A stretch of 64,000 bases of DNA from Echinicola pacifica DSM 19836 (lineage in GTDB: Bacteria > Bacteroidota > Bacteroidia > Cytophagales > Cyclobacteriaceae), in NCBI RefSeq assembly GCF_000373245.1, contig NZ_KB890760.1, forward strand, positions 62,001 to 126,000. Reading direction: 5' to 3'. Below are positions 7,954 to 17,204 of this stretch, piece after piece (the first letter of the stretch is position 1; every line of letters starts with the position of its first letter). The position numbers and the translations under genes are program-made. The notes beneath the pieces are model-generated. The model was not told the origin of the DNA. It saw nothing but the letters and a program-made list of their open reading frames with translations, and ran no database searches.

Positions 7954-10900
7954 ATGGCCAAATTCTACCTTAATATACTACTCTTGGTTTTCCTCGGGGG
8001 GGCTTCCTTTGCGCAGTCCTTCCAGATGAATAAGCAAATCAAAGGACTGGATTTGCCCTCAGAGAATGTCTATGACATTGATCAGGATACGAACGGTCAG
8101 GTTTGGTTTTCCACCGCTCGTGGCGTTTTTTACTCAGATGGTATCAATACCTACTCCCTTCCAGACTCTCTCGCTTCCAAAATTGGTCATAATGGTAGTT
8201 TTGAAATCGATGAAGATGGGCTAGTCTGGGTGTACGAGCAAAAGCATCCGGAGAACCTTTACTATCTAAAAAATAACCAATGGCAATTTATTCCCTTGCC
8301 TTCCACTCTGAAAAATGCCTATGGTGCCTCAGGGATTTTTCTGGATATCATAGGCTCAGGATCTAATAAAACCATCGTACTGTCCGTCCCAGGGGTGATT
8401 TCTGTACTGAATATGACACACGGGATGTGGGATCATCACTCCTTTGTGCCAGAGCAATACGGCTCACCAAAGTCCGTTTCCATGATTCAGCCAGAGGAAT
8501 TTGTTCTCTTTTTTGAGAAATCAAGCCTTCATTACCTAAAGGGTGATATGGTGCCCTACTTAATGAAAGCGGAGAATCTACCCTCTCCCGTATGGGCGGT
8601 GAAATATAATGAGCAAGATGGCCTCTATTATTTTCTGGGAAACAACTTCCTTGCCGCAGGCACCTCCATCAGTGCTCCCCAGAAAATCGTCAGCACAGGA
8701 TTTAGCAAAGGAGACTATTTAGGAGGAATGAAATTCGGCCTTCAGGTAAAACAAGGTCAGGTTTATTATTTCTTCAATTCGCAATTATTCAAATTCAACC
8801 CAAAAAACTCAGAAATTCTTGAAATCTCTACCTTTGATGCCCTAAAATCCTTTTATATAAATACCTCCTTTGTCGACCGAGAAAATATCATCTGGATCGG
8901 GACCGTTCGTGGGGTGGTGAATCTACCCACTTTGAGGTTTCAGAACTTCAATAAATGGGGCGGTTTATTGGATCATGAGGTTTCGGCAATTCTGAATGTG
9001 GGCAAAAATGAGACCTTATACGGCTTCAATAATGGGATTCAATTCTGGAAGAGTGGCAAAGTGACCTTTCAATACCAAGGAGAAGGGGAGCAGGGAGAGC
9101 CGCGGAATAGAATCACCAATTTTCATCAGGACAGCAACGGGATCGTATGGTTTTCGGCAGCCCAAAAAGGTGTAGGCCGATTGAATTTAATGACGCAGGA
9201 GTTGGAAATTATCCCGGCCCCAGACAACTCCTTTGTCGTCCATGTGATGGCCAAAGGGGATGATCTATACATCGTGGCGGGAGAGAGAGTGTACAAAAGT
9301 GATATATATAAAAGAGGAAAACAGCATTTTGAATCTGATATTACCGATTCGCTCTTTGCTAATCATATAAAGGTGGCTCCCAATAGAATCAGAAAACTAG
9401 ACTTTACACAGGATGGAAAGCTAGTAGTGATGGCTGCAGGATGGACAAGCCTGCAGAATAATGTGATAGATAATGAAAAAGCCTTAGCCTTTATTGGCTT
9501 TGATTGGAAAAAACTGGATGACCGGTACTTATTAGGTACCTCGGATGGGCTGAAAGTGTATGATGGCGAGAACTTTTTTGATTTTGAGATCAATGGACAA
9601 AAAATTAGCCGGCCAGTATATGGCCTGGTGCTGGACCAGCAAGAGAACATCTGGGTAGGTACCGATGAAGGGGTAGCGATTATTGGCAATGGCACCATCC
9701 GATATTTTAATGACTTCAATGGACTGTCGGGCAATGAAATAAATCGGGGAGCTTTCGTGCTGGATCATAATGGTCGCATCCAAATAGGTACGCAGCATGG
9801 GCTGTCTATCTTCATTCCTGAGGAAGATCAGGTAGGCTTCGCCGAGCCTCGAGTGGGGATCAAGAAAGTGAAGGTCCTGGGAGTGGAGGAAGATATTCCC
9901 TTGGATGAGATTCCCTATGAGCATAATAATGTTGAATTTGAATTTAGTGCCATTAGTTTTTTGCAGATCACCCATTTTACGGTCAGCTATAAGCTTGATG
10001 GTTTCCATTCCGATTGGCAGCACCTCCAAAACCCGCGTACCAATACGCTGCAGTTTAATAACCTTCCGGCGGGCGATTACCAGCTGATGCTCAAGGCCAG
10101 TATTGGTGGTCAGTTTGAGTCTGGAGTGACCTATTCCGAGAAATTTTCTATTATCAAGCCCGTTTACCTGCAATCTTGGTTCATCGGCCTGATTATATTA
10201 TTTGTGCTTATGCTGGGTTTTGGCTTGAGCATGTTGATCAATCAGTTTAAGCAGCGGGGAGTGTTGGAGAAAAGCATTGATGCCAAGAATCAGGAAATCA
10301 AAACTGCCGAGGATCAGTTCAGGAACGTGTGGAATGGCTCCCAGGATGGCTTGATGCTGGTATATGTCAGCGGTGAGATCTTAGCGGTAAATCCTGCCAT
10401 GGTGAAGTTGGCTGGGATGGCGGCAAATTACCCCGTTCAGGGAGGTCATGCACGGGACTTCTTCCGCTCAGAGGAGTTTTTTGAGGAGCACAAAAACCGC
10501 ATTACCCAAGCCTTGAACACAGCGCAGGGCAGCACCATGGAGGCGCTGGTGCCCTTTCACAGTGGGGAGAGAAATATTGACCTATATGTCACACGGGCGA
10601 ATCCGGGTTCACGGGAGAGGACGGTGATCCTTCTGGTATTTAGGGATGTGACGGATAAGAAAGAGTATGAGGCAGGTCTGCGAGAAGCAAAGGAGCGTGC
10701 GGAAGAAGCCAGTAGGATGAAATCAAATTTCCTTTCCAATATGAGTCATGAAATCAGGACGCCTCTAAATGGAATCCTAGGAAGTACAGAAAATATTATT
10801 TATCAAAATAAGGACAATCATATTCTTGTGTCTCAGCTGGAGATCATCATGGAAAGTGGGGATCGCCTGCTGAAGACCATCAACAGCATACTGGATATGT

Positions 10901-11388
10901 CTCGAATTGAAGCCAATAAGATGGAAATCAATTATGAGGAAGTAAATATCAATGACTTCTTGAGCAATCTCCTAATACCCTTGAAGACGATGGCTATCCG
11001 GAAAAATCTGCTTTTGACCTGCCGCTTTGAAACCAAACCTTTTATAGGAAAGGTGGATAAGAGTTATTTTGAGATGATTGTGAATAATATTGTGGGGAAT
11101 GCAATTAAGTATTCCGATGGTGGATTGATCAAGGTGTTGGTAAAGAAAGAAAAAAAATCATTGGTCCTTCAGGTAAAAGATGCAGGAATCGGCATGAGTG
11201 AAGAGTTTATAGCAAAGATCTATGCGCCTTTTGAGCAAGAAAGTGGAGGGTATGATAGGCGCTTTGAAGGGACCGGCTTAGGCCTCTCTATTACCAAGAG
11301 CTTGGTGGAGCTGCAGAAGGGGAGCATTGAGATCAAAAGCAAGAAAAATATAGGTACCACGGTGGTGGTAAAGCTGCCGATAGAATAA
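7954..11388 (+). CDS. Propeller-sensor membrane histidine kinase (reg_prop / Y_Y_Y / PAS / HisKA / HATPase)
   Basis: 1144 residues. A signal peptide (to about residue 20, ...GGASFAQ) is followed by a large periplasmic beta-propeller with two-component-regulator repeats such as NVYDIDQDTNGQVWFST, NGIVWFSAAQKG and ENIWVGTDEGVAI. A Y_Y_Y-type Ig-like domain follows (about 640-725, YKLDGFHSDWQHL). A membrane helix spans about 742-765. In the cytosol come a PAS domain (about 786-905), HisKA (SNMSHEIRTPL, His 932) and HATPase_c (GTGLGLSITKSL). Unlike hybrid systems of this class it has no receiver or DNA-binding domain. The receiver-kinase gene 226 bases downstream is a plausible partner. Such propellers often sense polysaccharides or other envelope signals; the ligand is unknown. 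Confidence 0.93.
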   Translation: MAKFYLNILLLVFLGGASFAQSFQMNKQIKGLDLPSENVYDIDQDTNGQVWFSTARGVFYSDGINTYSLPDSLASKIGHNGSFEIDEDGLVWVYEQKHPENLYYLKNNQWQFIPLPSTLKNAYGASGIFLDIIGSGSNKTIVLSVPGVISVLNMTHGMWDHHSFVPEQYGSPKSVSMIQPEEFVLFFEKSSLHYLKGDMVPYLMKAENLPSPVWAVKYNEQDGLYYFLGNNFLAAGTSISAPQKIVSTGFSKGDYLGGMKFGLQVKQGQVYYFFNSQLFKFNPKNSEILEISTFDALKSFYINTSFVDRENIIWIGTVRGVVNLPTLRFQNFNKWGGLLDHEVSAILNVGKNETLYGFNNGIQFWKSGKVTFQYQGEGEQGEPRNRITNFHQDSNGIVWFSAAQKGVGRLNLMTQELEIIPAPDNSFVVHVMAKGDDLYIVAGERVYKSDIYKRGKQHFESDITDSLFANHIKVAPNRIRKLDFTQDGKLVVMAAGWTSLQNNVIDNEKALAFIGFDWKKLDDRYLLGTSDGLKVYDGENFFDFEINGQKISRPVYGLVLDQQENIWVGTDEGVAIIGNGTIRYFNDFNGLSGNEINRGAFVLDHNGRIQIGTQHGLSIFIPEEDQVGFAEPRVGIKKVKVLGVEEDIPLDEIPYEHNNVEFEFSAISFLQITHFTVSYKLDGFHSDWQHLQNPRTNTLQFNNLPAGDYQLMLKASIGGQFESGVTYSEKFSIIKPVYLQSWFIGLIILFVLMLGFGLSMLINQFKQRGVLEKSIDAKNQEIKTAEDQFRNVWNGSQDGLMLVYVSGEILAVNPAMVKLAGMAANYPVQGGHARDFFRSEEFFEEHKNRITQALNTAQGSTMEALVPFHSGERNIDLYVTRANPGSRERTVILLVFRDVTDKKEYEAGLREAKERAEEASRMKSNFLSNMSHEIRTPLNGILGSTENIIYQNKDNHILVSQLEIIMESGDRLLKTINSILDMSRIEANKMEINYEEVNINDFLSNLLIPLKTMAIRKNLLLTCRFETKPFIGKVDKSYFEMIVNNIVGNAIKYSDGGLIKVLVKKEKKSLVLQVKDAGIGMSEEFIAKIYAPFEQESGGYDRRFEGTGLGLSITKSLVELQKGSIEIKSKKNIGTTVVVKLPIE

Positions 11389-11614
11389 TTAATGTACCTA
11401 TTATGTATAGCAATGGAGAATATTTGGGATAATGTCAGTCTTCAGCCCAAAAAAAACTTAATATTGTAATTCTATTTATAGTGGTTTTTGGGAAGGGGAG
11501 ATAAGGGATGTACACTGATTTGGGTCTCTGTCTATTTATTAGACGGAAAATGTATCCGAAATAGGGGTGATGTTTTTTTAGTAAAACCTATGCTTAAAGC
11601 TAAACATTATAGCG

Positions 11615-12790
11615 ATGCTTGCACTGAAAATATTAATTGTTGAGGATGATAATGTATCTGCCTTGCTCTTAAAAAAAGCCTTGGAAAAAAATCATCATGA
11701 GATCATTGGTGTCGCCGCCACGGGTGAGGAAGCGCTGGAGATAATGGATGAGAAGGTAGCGGAGCTAGTCATGATGGATATCAACCTTGGTGGTGAACTG
11801 GATGGGATCAAAACCACAGAAATAATCAATGAGAAATTTGATATTCCTGTGGTATATCTGACGGCCAGCTCCGATGAGGAAACCCTCCATAAGATAGCGG
11901 GCACCAATCCTAGCGCTTATGTGATCAAGCCCTTCAATATTCGTGAACTGAATATGATGATTGAGCTGGCTATTTTTAAGGATAAGAAAGAAAAAGAACT
12001 TCAAAAGCTCAATAATGAGCTGGAAGAAAAAGTAAAAAAGAGAACTGCGGACTTAAATGAAGCCAATAAGGAGCTGAAGAAAGCCTTGGAGAAGGAACGG
12101 GAAATCGGTGAGCTGAAATCCAAAATCGTTCAAAATGTTTCCCATGGGTTCAAAACACCTCTTACCTCGATCTTGAGCTCTGCCCAATTGCTGCAAATCT
12201 ATGCAGAAAGAGACCAGCCTCAAAAAGCCAAGCTGATTAAGCATTCGAGGAAAATTGAAAATTCGGTGAGAAACCTGAATAATCTCCTGACGTCGGTGCT
12301 GTTTTTTGGCAAGGCCGATGCAAATAAAATTGATTATCGACCAAGCCGTTTCTTCACTGCCGCCTTTTTTAATGAGATTTTGGACGTGGTGAAGGCTAAT
12401 AATGAAAATGGCGTAGAAATCACCACTTCCTTTACCAACTTACCCAAAACCCTCAAGTCGGATACCGATATGCTGTATCAGATTTACGAAAACCTGCTCA
12501 GCAACGCTGTGAAATATAGTAAGAGAAAGGGGAATGTGCACTTTTCGGTGGAGGTAAAGGATGGGATTATGATTTCTATCATCAAGGACGATGGAATTGG
12601 GATCCCCGAAAAGGAACAATCTCAGCTGTTTGACCGTTTCTTTAGAGCCAAAAACGTGGGCATTACCGAAGGATCAGGACTCGGCTTATCTATTGTCAAG
12701 AAATGCGTGGAAGTGCTAAAAGGAGACATAGCCGTGCAAAGTAAAGCCGGCGCTGGATCTACCTTTACCGTCACCATTCCAATTGATTAA
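11615..12790 (+). CDS. Receiver-histidine kinase with atypical H-box
   Basis: 391 residues, no membrane segment. An N-terminal receiver domain (residues 5-120) has its acidic pair (ED at 10-11), phospho-acceptor Asp 55 (MMDINLGG) and Lys 105 (VIKPF). A coiled coil (122-165) leads to HisKA and a good HATPase_c domain (NLLSNAVKYSK; DDGIGIP; GSGLGLSIVKK). The H-box reads NVSHGFKTPL: the acidic residue that normally follows the His (HE or HD) is Gly 178. That residue acts as a base in HisKA autophosphorylation, so kinase activity may be weakened. The gene follows the propeller kinase on the same strand, and an ABC operon starts 3 bases after its stop. Confidence 0.92.
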   Translation: MLALKILIVEDDNVSALLLKKALEKNHHEIIGVAATGEEALEIMDEKVAELVMMDINLGGELDGIKTTEIINEKFDIPVVYLTASSDEETLHKIAGTNPSAYVIKPFNIRELNMMIELAIFKDKKEKELQKLNNELEEKVKKRTADLNEANKELKKALEKEREIGELKSKIVQNVSHGFKTPLTSILSSAQLLQIYAERDQPQKAKLIKHSRKIENSVRNLNNLLTSVLFFGKADANKIDYRPSRFFTAAFFNEILDVVKANNENGVEITTSFTNLPKTLKSDTDMLYQIYENLLSNAVKYSKRKGNVHFSVEVKDGIMISIIKDDGIGIPEKEQSQLFDRFFRAKNVGITEGSGLGLSIVKKCVEVLKGDIAVQSKAGAGSTFTVTIPID

Positions 12791-12793
12791 TTT

Positions 12794-13429
12794 ATGATTT
12801 CAGCAAGTAATATTTCCTTTCAATATAATACTAACAGTAGCTTTACTTTTCCGGATATCCAATTATCAGCAGGCGAAGAGCTATTAATTTTAGGGAAATC
12901 GGGAAGTGGAAAGACCACCCTTCTCAATATTCTAGCGGGACTATTGGCTCCTCAGGCAGGAGAGGTTACCATTGCTGGGCAGAATCTGTACCAGCTTACA
13001 GGTACCAAAAGGGATAAATTTAGGGGAAGCCATATTGGGTTAGTATTCCAAAAACCACATATTCTAGGTCCGCTAACGGTCAGGGAAAACCTGGATCTAG
13101 CACAGTATTTCTCTGGACAGAAGGAGTCTAGCCTCATCCCCAAAGTCCTCGAAGAACTCGGGATAGGAGAGAAGATAAATTCCCAACCTCAGCACCTCAG
13201 TGAAGGAGAAGCGCAGCGTGTAAGCATAGCTCGTGCCGTGGTCATCCGACCAAAGCTGATCCTGGCCGATGAGCCCACTGCCAGCCTGGATGATGAAAAT
13301 GCATTCAAAGTAATAAGCTTGCTAAAGGATCAAGCCAGAAAGTTGAAGGCCGCTTTAATTATTGTCACTCATGACCAACGTGTAAAAGACTTAATTTTGA
13401 ATCATATTTCTATGGGAGGTGCTTCATGA
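12794..13429 (+). CDS. ABC transporter ATP-binding protein, LolD/MacB-type
   Basis: 211 residues, one complete ABC ATPase: Walker [12 protein letters not shown] (about 35-45), Q-loop ([10 protein letters not shown]), signature [14 protein letters not shown], Walker [14 protein letters not shown] and a switch His (IVTHDQ). It is of the small LolD/MacB class that works with FtsX-fold permeases. It starts 3 bases after the receiver-kinase stop and overlaps the permease start by ATGA, so translation of the pair is coupled. The likely role is to power mechanotransmission or export by the permease next to it rather than uptake; the substrate is discussed there. Confidence 0.92.
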   Translation: MISASNISFQYNTNSSFTFPDIQLSAGEELLILGKSGSGKTTLLNILAGLLAPQAGEVTIAGQNLYQLTGTKRDKFRGSHIGLVFQKPHILGPLTVRENLDLAQYFSGQKESSLIPKVLEELGIGEKINSQPQHLSEGEAQRVSIARAVVIRPKLILADEPTASLDDENAFKVISLLKDQARKLKAALIIVTHDQRVKDLILNHISMGGAS

Positions 13430-14655
13430 AAATGCTAAGCTTATCACTCAAATACCTGAAGGATAGACCTCTAAATACCCTTCTAAATATCCTTCTGTTA
13501 GGTCTCGGTCTTGCGATTATCTCGGTGTTGATTCAGATTCAGAATCAATTCGAAAGTCAAATGACGCGAGATGCTAAGGGGATAGACCTGGTCGTCGGGG
13601 CAAAGGGCAGTCCCTTGCAGTTGATTCTTTCCAGTGTTTATCATATTGATTTTCCCACCGGCAATATTAATATGAAGGAGGCAAAGGCCTTGGCCCGTAA
13701 TCGCCTAGTGAAAAATATCATCCCAATGAGCCTTGGTGACAACTATCAAGGGTTTAGAATCGTGGGCACCAATTATGATTATCTCGATTTATATCAAGGA
13801 GAATTTAAAGATGGCGATGGCTGGAAACTTCCATTTGATGTCGTTTTGGGCGCAGAGGTGGCGAAGGAACTGAATCTCAATGTCGGTGATACATTTTATG
13901 GTTCACATGGCATTGGAAGCAGTAGCCACGAGCATGACCATCATCCTTATAAAGTCACAGGTGTCTTAGCCGCATCGGGGAATGTCTTGGACAAATTGGT
14001 CCTGACTAGCCTAGAGTCGGTATGGTCCACGCATGAGGTGGAAGGCGAGGAGCATAATCATGACCAACTCCACCAGGAGGTGGTTCAGCGAGGATTCCCA
14101 GATGCAGAGGAGACCAAGGAGATTACCACCGTCCTGCTCCAGTATCGTAGCCCAATGGCCGCTGTACAGCTGCCAAGGTTCATCAACAGCCGTACTTCCT
14201 TGCAGGCGGCTTCCCCTTCTTTTGAGATCGTGCGACTCTTTGAATTGATGGGAGTAGGGGTGAAGCTGGTGACAGGATTGGCCTATATTATCATTGGAAT
14301 TGCCGGATTGGGGATATTTATAGCCTTGTATAATTCACTAAAAGAGCGAAAATACGATCTGGCCGTGATGCGGGCAATTGGTGCTTCCAAGGCCCAGCTT
14401 TTTTTTCATATTGTCTTAGAAGGATTGATATTGACCTTGGTTGGGGCTTTGGCAGGGATTTTCCTAGGGCACCTTTTTCTTCATTTTCTCGTTATGGGTC
14501 AGGAGCAGGGGGCTTTGGGCAGTATAGAGGCTTGGACCTTCCTCTCGGAGGAGATATGGATCGTGGGATATGCCTTGCTGGTCGGGATTCTAGCTTCTGC
14601 TATTCCTGCCTGGGGTGCCTATCATACGGATATCGCAAAACAGTTGACGAAATAA
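13426..14655 (+). CDS. FtsX/MacB-fold ABC permease with His-rich periplasmic loops
   Basis: 409 residues. One N-terminal helix (about 18-38), a large periplasmic domain, and three C-terminal helices (about 285-305, 330-355, 372-395) with the FtsX-family YDLAVMRAIGAS motif. Two short His/acid-rich stretches stand out in the periplasmic part: SSHEHDHH (about 167-174) and EEHNHDQLHQE (about 207-217). Such loops commonly bind Zn, Cu or Ni. The ATPase overlaps upstream (ATGA), and a small secreted protein follows 15 bases downstream. Metal-linked ABC sets of this layout are known in Proteobacteria (Vibrio Zrg zinc system). The link to that system is inference. Confidence 0.88.
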   Translation: MKMLSLSLKYLKDRPLNTLLNILLLGLGLAIISVLIQIQNQFESQMTRDAKGIDLVVGAKGSPLQLILSSVYHIDFPTGNINMKEAKALARNRLVKNIIPMSLGDNYQGFRIVGTNYDYLDLYQGEFKDGDGWKLPFDVVLGAEVAKELNLNVGDTFYGSHGIGSSSHEHDHHPYKVTGVLAASGNVLDKLVLTSLESVWSTHEVEGEEHNHDQLHQEVVQRGFPDAEETKEITTVLLQYRSPMAAVQLPRFINSRTSLQAASPSFEIVRLFELMGVGVKLVTGLAYIIIGIAGLGIFIALYNSLKERKYDLAVMRAIGASKAQLFFHIVLEGLILTLVGALAGIFLGHLFLHFLVMGQEQGALGSIEAWTFLSEEIWIVGYALLVGILASAIPAWGAYHTDIAKQLTK

Positions 14656-14670
14656 TAATTTAGAACCTGA

Positions 14671-15111
14671 ATGATGAGATTAAAAATTAATTTATTGATG
14701 CTGATGCTCTTAGGGGCAATGACCGCTTCCTTTGCCCAGACAGAGAAAAATGTCTGGAAAACTTTGACAGAGGTGACCTACGAAATTGGAAATGATGAAT
14801 ATGGCGAATTGTATCTGCCGGTATTCAGTGAGAATATCCAAAAGATGGAAGGAAAGGAAGTAAGTGCAGACGGGTATATAATTCCCTTTGAGGGGATGTT
14901 TAAACCTGAGCATATTATCCTCTCCTCACTACCACTGGCAGAATGTTTCTTTTGCGGTTCTGGTGGCCCAGAAACGGTGATGGAAGTGATGCTGGAGGAT
15001 CCTATCGAATATACCTCCAAGCGAGTAAAGGTGACGGGAAAGCTTAAACTTAATGCCAAAGATCCTGAGAAACTAATGTATATCCTTACCGAAGCTAAGT
15101 TGGTAATGTGA
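14671..15111 (+). CDS. Secreted DUF3299-like protein of the ABC cassette
   Basis: 146 residues with a cleavable signal peptide (LMLLGAMTASFAQ, cut after about 23). The mature part has beta-rich segments, GYIIPFEGM (about 70), and a short Cys motif AECFFCGSGGPETV (Cys about 92 and 95) that could hold a metal or a disulfide, then EYTSKRVKVTGKLKL. The layout resembles DUF3299 periplasmic proteins, which often sit beside metal-related ABC operons; I assign it from memory of the motif pattern, not a search. It is the last gene of the ABC cassette and is followed by a strong terminator. ATG codons at 14671 and 14674 are both possible. Confidence 0.75.
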   Translation: MMRLKINLLMLMLLGAMTASFAQTEKNVWKTLTEVTYEIGNDEYGELYLPVFSENIQKMEGKEVSADGYIIPFEGMFKPEHIILSSLPLAECFFCGSGGPETVMEVMLEDPIEYTSKRVKVTGKLKLNAKDPEKLMYILTEAKLVM

Positions 15112-15131
15112 TCAAAGTACTATTATTGACA

Positions 15132-15182
15132 CAAAAAAAGCTAATGTTTACCCAGTACTTAGGGAGACATTAGCTTTTTTTA
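15132..15182 (+). terminator. Terminator after the ABC cassette, probably bidirectional
   Basis: AAAAAAAGCTAATGT and ACATTAGCTTTTTTT flank an 18-base loop. It lies between convergent genes (stops at 15111 and 15209) and should serve both. Confidence 0.88.
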
Positions 15183-15208
15183 TGTATTATTTTTTTTCTG
15201 AAAGCAGA

Positions 15209-16051
15209 TTATTGGCCTACTTCATTGGCTTCCATTTCAAGGAATTTAGTCATTAAATTCTTGGTTATTTCTCCAACAGTTCCGTTCCCTATGGCTTTGT
15301 GATCCACCTTGGTGATCGGAAGAATTCTCTTGGTCGTGCTGGTCATAAACAATTCGTCAGCCTCCCTTATTTCCTCCAATGCAATATCCCTTTGGACAAT
15401 GTCAGGGGCGAATTCTAAAATCCGTTTTCTGGTAATCCCCAGAAGTATATTGCTTTTTGGGGTAATAACTTTGCCCTCTTTCACCATGAAAATATTACTG
15501 CGTGAGCTTTCACTGATGATGCCATTGAAGTGATACAGGACATCTTCTACCTGATGCTCTTTCCACTGATCGCTGAGATACACTGGTAAGGCGTAATTGG
15601 TGGTTTTTATTTCTGCCACAGGTCTAATATAGTCAGCGGTGAGCAGATGTACGCCTTTTTCGAATTTCTCTTCTGAGGGCAATAGTAATTCCTCGCAGAA
15701 GATATAAAGGCTGCTATCCGAAGGCGAAAAATGATTGGTCGATATCCCTCCAGAGAGCACCATTCGTACCCCTCCTTGTTCGAGATCATTTTTATCAATC
15801 AAGTCCGTGATGATCTTTTGTAAAGAAGTATGATCGTGCTTGAGATCCAAATGAGCTTTCCTGGCAGACTGAATGAAGCGATCCAGGTAGTCCTTTAGAA
15901 ATAAAGGGCGGTGATTTACCGTACGGAAAAAATCAAATATTGCATAACCCCGGATCAAGCCGATGTCTAGAGGGTGAAGGCTGGCTTCTTCACTAGGTAT
16001 AATCTCATCTTTGGCAAAACAATAAGGCTTGCAAATTTTTTCTGATAGCAT
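15209..16051 (-). CDS. Class IV aminotransferase (BCAT / D-amino acid aminotransferase / ADC lyase fold)
   Basis: 280 residues from the ATG at 16051. The longer frame reaches 16129, but its first 26 residues resemble no family N-terminus, whereas the shorter form starts right before the fold (LHPLDIGLIRGYAIFDFFRT). PLP-enzyme class IV features: the GYAIFD motif, the Lys in AEIKTTNYALP (PLP lysine), NGIISESSRSNIFMV and the phosphate-binding TRKRILEF. Members transaminate branched-chain or D-amino acids or make p-aminobenzoate; specificity cannot be told here. Monocistronic and convergent with the ABC cassette. Confidence 0.88.
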   Translation of the reverse strand: MLSEKICKPYCFAKDEIIPSEEASLHPLDIGLIRGYAIFDFFRTVNHRPLFLKDYLDRFIQSARKAHLDLKHDHTSLQKIITDLIDKNDLEQGGVRMVLSGGISTNHFSPSDSSLYIFCEELLLPSEEKFEKGVHLLTADYIRPVAEIKTTNYALPVYLSDQWKEHQVEDVLYHFNGIISESSRSNIFMVKEGKVITPKSNILLGITRKRILEFAPDIVQRDIALEEIREADELFMTSTTKRILPITKVDHKAIGNGTVGEITKNLMTKFLEMEANEVGQ

Positions 16052-16353
16052 ATTTAGGTTGTTTTTTGATTCATCAGTTTTGAATAGTAAAAATAGATTT
16101 CTTTCCCAAGGATGTGGAATGAAACACATGTTTTTTTGGAGAGCAATCCATTTTTAATCCTTGCCTCGTATATTTCTGTAGGGCTAAATAGTACAAAAAT
16201 TTCAGAGGCGAATAAGTTCATTTTTAGTTACTAATCTAACTTCTGCTGATTGGGAAAAAGATAAAAACTTAAGATAATTTTTGCCGAATATTTATTTCTA
16301 TGACGCCAATAATTATTTTTTGGAAAAAAAAGGCGGTGTTCTTGGTATAAATA

Positions 16354-16361
16354 TAACTTTG
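16354..16361 (+). promoter_or_regulatory. Bacteroidota -7 element (TAACTTTG)
   Basis: TAACTTTG matches TAnnTTTG and lies 63 bases before the lipoprotein ATG at 16425. The -33 element is not obvious. Confidence 0.4.
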
Positions 16362-16424
16362 TTATGATCTTTGTGTAAAGATGTAAATGTAAGGCCTAAA
16401 TAATAGGTTGAATGTACTAAAAGT

Positions 16425-16859
16425 ATGGATATGTTGAATAAAATAGGTTTATTTTCCCTTTTGCTAATGTGTCTCCTTTCCTGTAATAAGCAGGAGGAGA
16501 AAGTTGAGAATTTAAAGAATGAAATTCTTTCCATTCATGACGAGGTGATGCCTTTGATGGGGGAAATAAAAGAGGATCAAAGAAAGCTATTGGAAAAATC
16601 AAGTGCCCTGTTTTTGCAAGATTCCGTGGGAAATGAAAAGAAGATCCTCGAGCTTAATGAAATAGCGGATCGGCTAGACAAGGCATACGAAAGTATGTTT
16701 GTATGGATGAGACAATATAAGGTGGATTTTGAGGGAATGAAGGATGAGGAGGTTATTGCTTACCTGGAGGAACAAAAAATAAAAGTGAGCAAAGTTAATG
16801 AAGATATCACCCAAGCGCTAAGTGACGCCAAAAAACAACAAACAGGATCTGGGGATTAA
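16425..16859 (+). CDS. Small helical lipoprotein, unknown function
   Basis: 144 residues. The signal peptide ends in the lipobox LLSC (Cys about 20), so it is predicted to be lipid-anchored. The rest is helical and charged with coiled-coil character (residues 25-130), without Cys, His clusters or a catalytic motif. Proteins of this kind in Bacteroidota are sometimes labelled as viral A-type inclusion-like for their coiled coil only; that says nothing of function. It precedes the cytochrome c/Sco genes but on the opposite strand. ATG codons at 16425 and 16431 are both possible. Confidence 0.8.
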   Translation: MDMLNKIGLFSLLLMCLLSCNKQEEKVENLKNEILSIHDEVMPLMGEIKEDQRKLLEKSSALFLQDSVGNEKKILELNEIADRLDKAYESMFVWMRQYKVDFEGMKDEEVIAYLEEQKIKVSKVNEDITQALSDAKKQQTGSGD

Positions 16860-16927
16860 TTAATAGAAAGATAAACGCAAAACACTCAGGTTTTTCTGAG
16901 CATCAAAATTTGCACATTTAGTCATTT

Positions 16928-16964
16928 GAAAGAAGGCCTTCGCTCAGAGCAGGCCTTCTTTTTG
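16928..16964 (+). terminator. Terminator after the helical lipoprotein
   Basis: AGAAGGCCT, 11-base loop, AGGCCTTCT then five T. It lies 70 bases past the stop. A smaller hairpin (ACTCAGG/CTGAG around a T-run) precedes it at about 16880-16900. Confidence 0.8.
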
Positions 16965-17139
16965 GTTTAGGGCTATCAGGTCATATCGTATTAATTGATT
17001 TGAGGCTCTGCCTCAAACAATGATCCTGGGCAAAGTGGGGGATAGTAGGGACTTTGATAGAAACTTCTGATTAGACGTTAATGTAAAACTACCTCCGGCT
17101 TATTTGTAAAGCGTTCAGCAAGCTAAAAATAGAGTGAAT

Positions 17140-17174
17140 AGTGAAATAAATCCAGACACCATTTCACTTTTTTT
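17140..17174 (+). terminator. Isolated plus-strand terminator-like hairpin
   Basis: AGTGAAAT, 13-base loop, ATTTCACT plus a run of seven T on the plus strand. No plus-strand gene ends nearby. It lies 30 bases past the stop of the minus-strand cytochrome gene but its T-run points the other way, so what it ends is unclear. The rest of 16965-17204 shows nothing else. Confidence 0.5.
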
Positions 17175-17204
17175 CTCCCAACTGGCTTTCACAAGGAGTA
17201 TATT

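Noticed and set aside
16052-16129. N-terminal extension of the class IV aminotransferase
   Set aside because: The 26 residues match no family feature, and an internal ATG fits the fold start.
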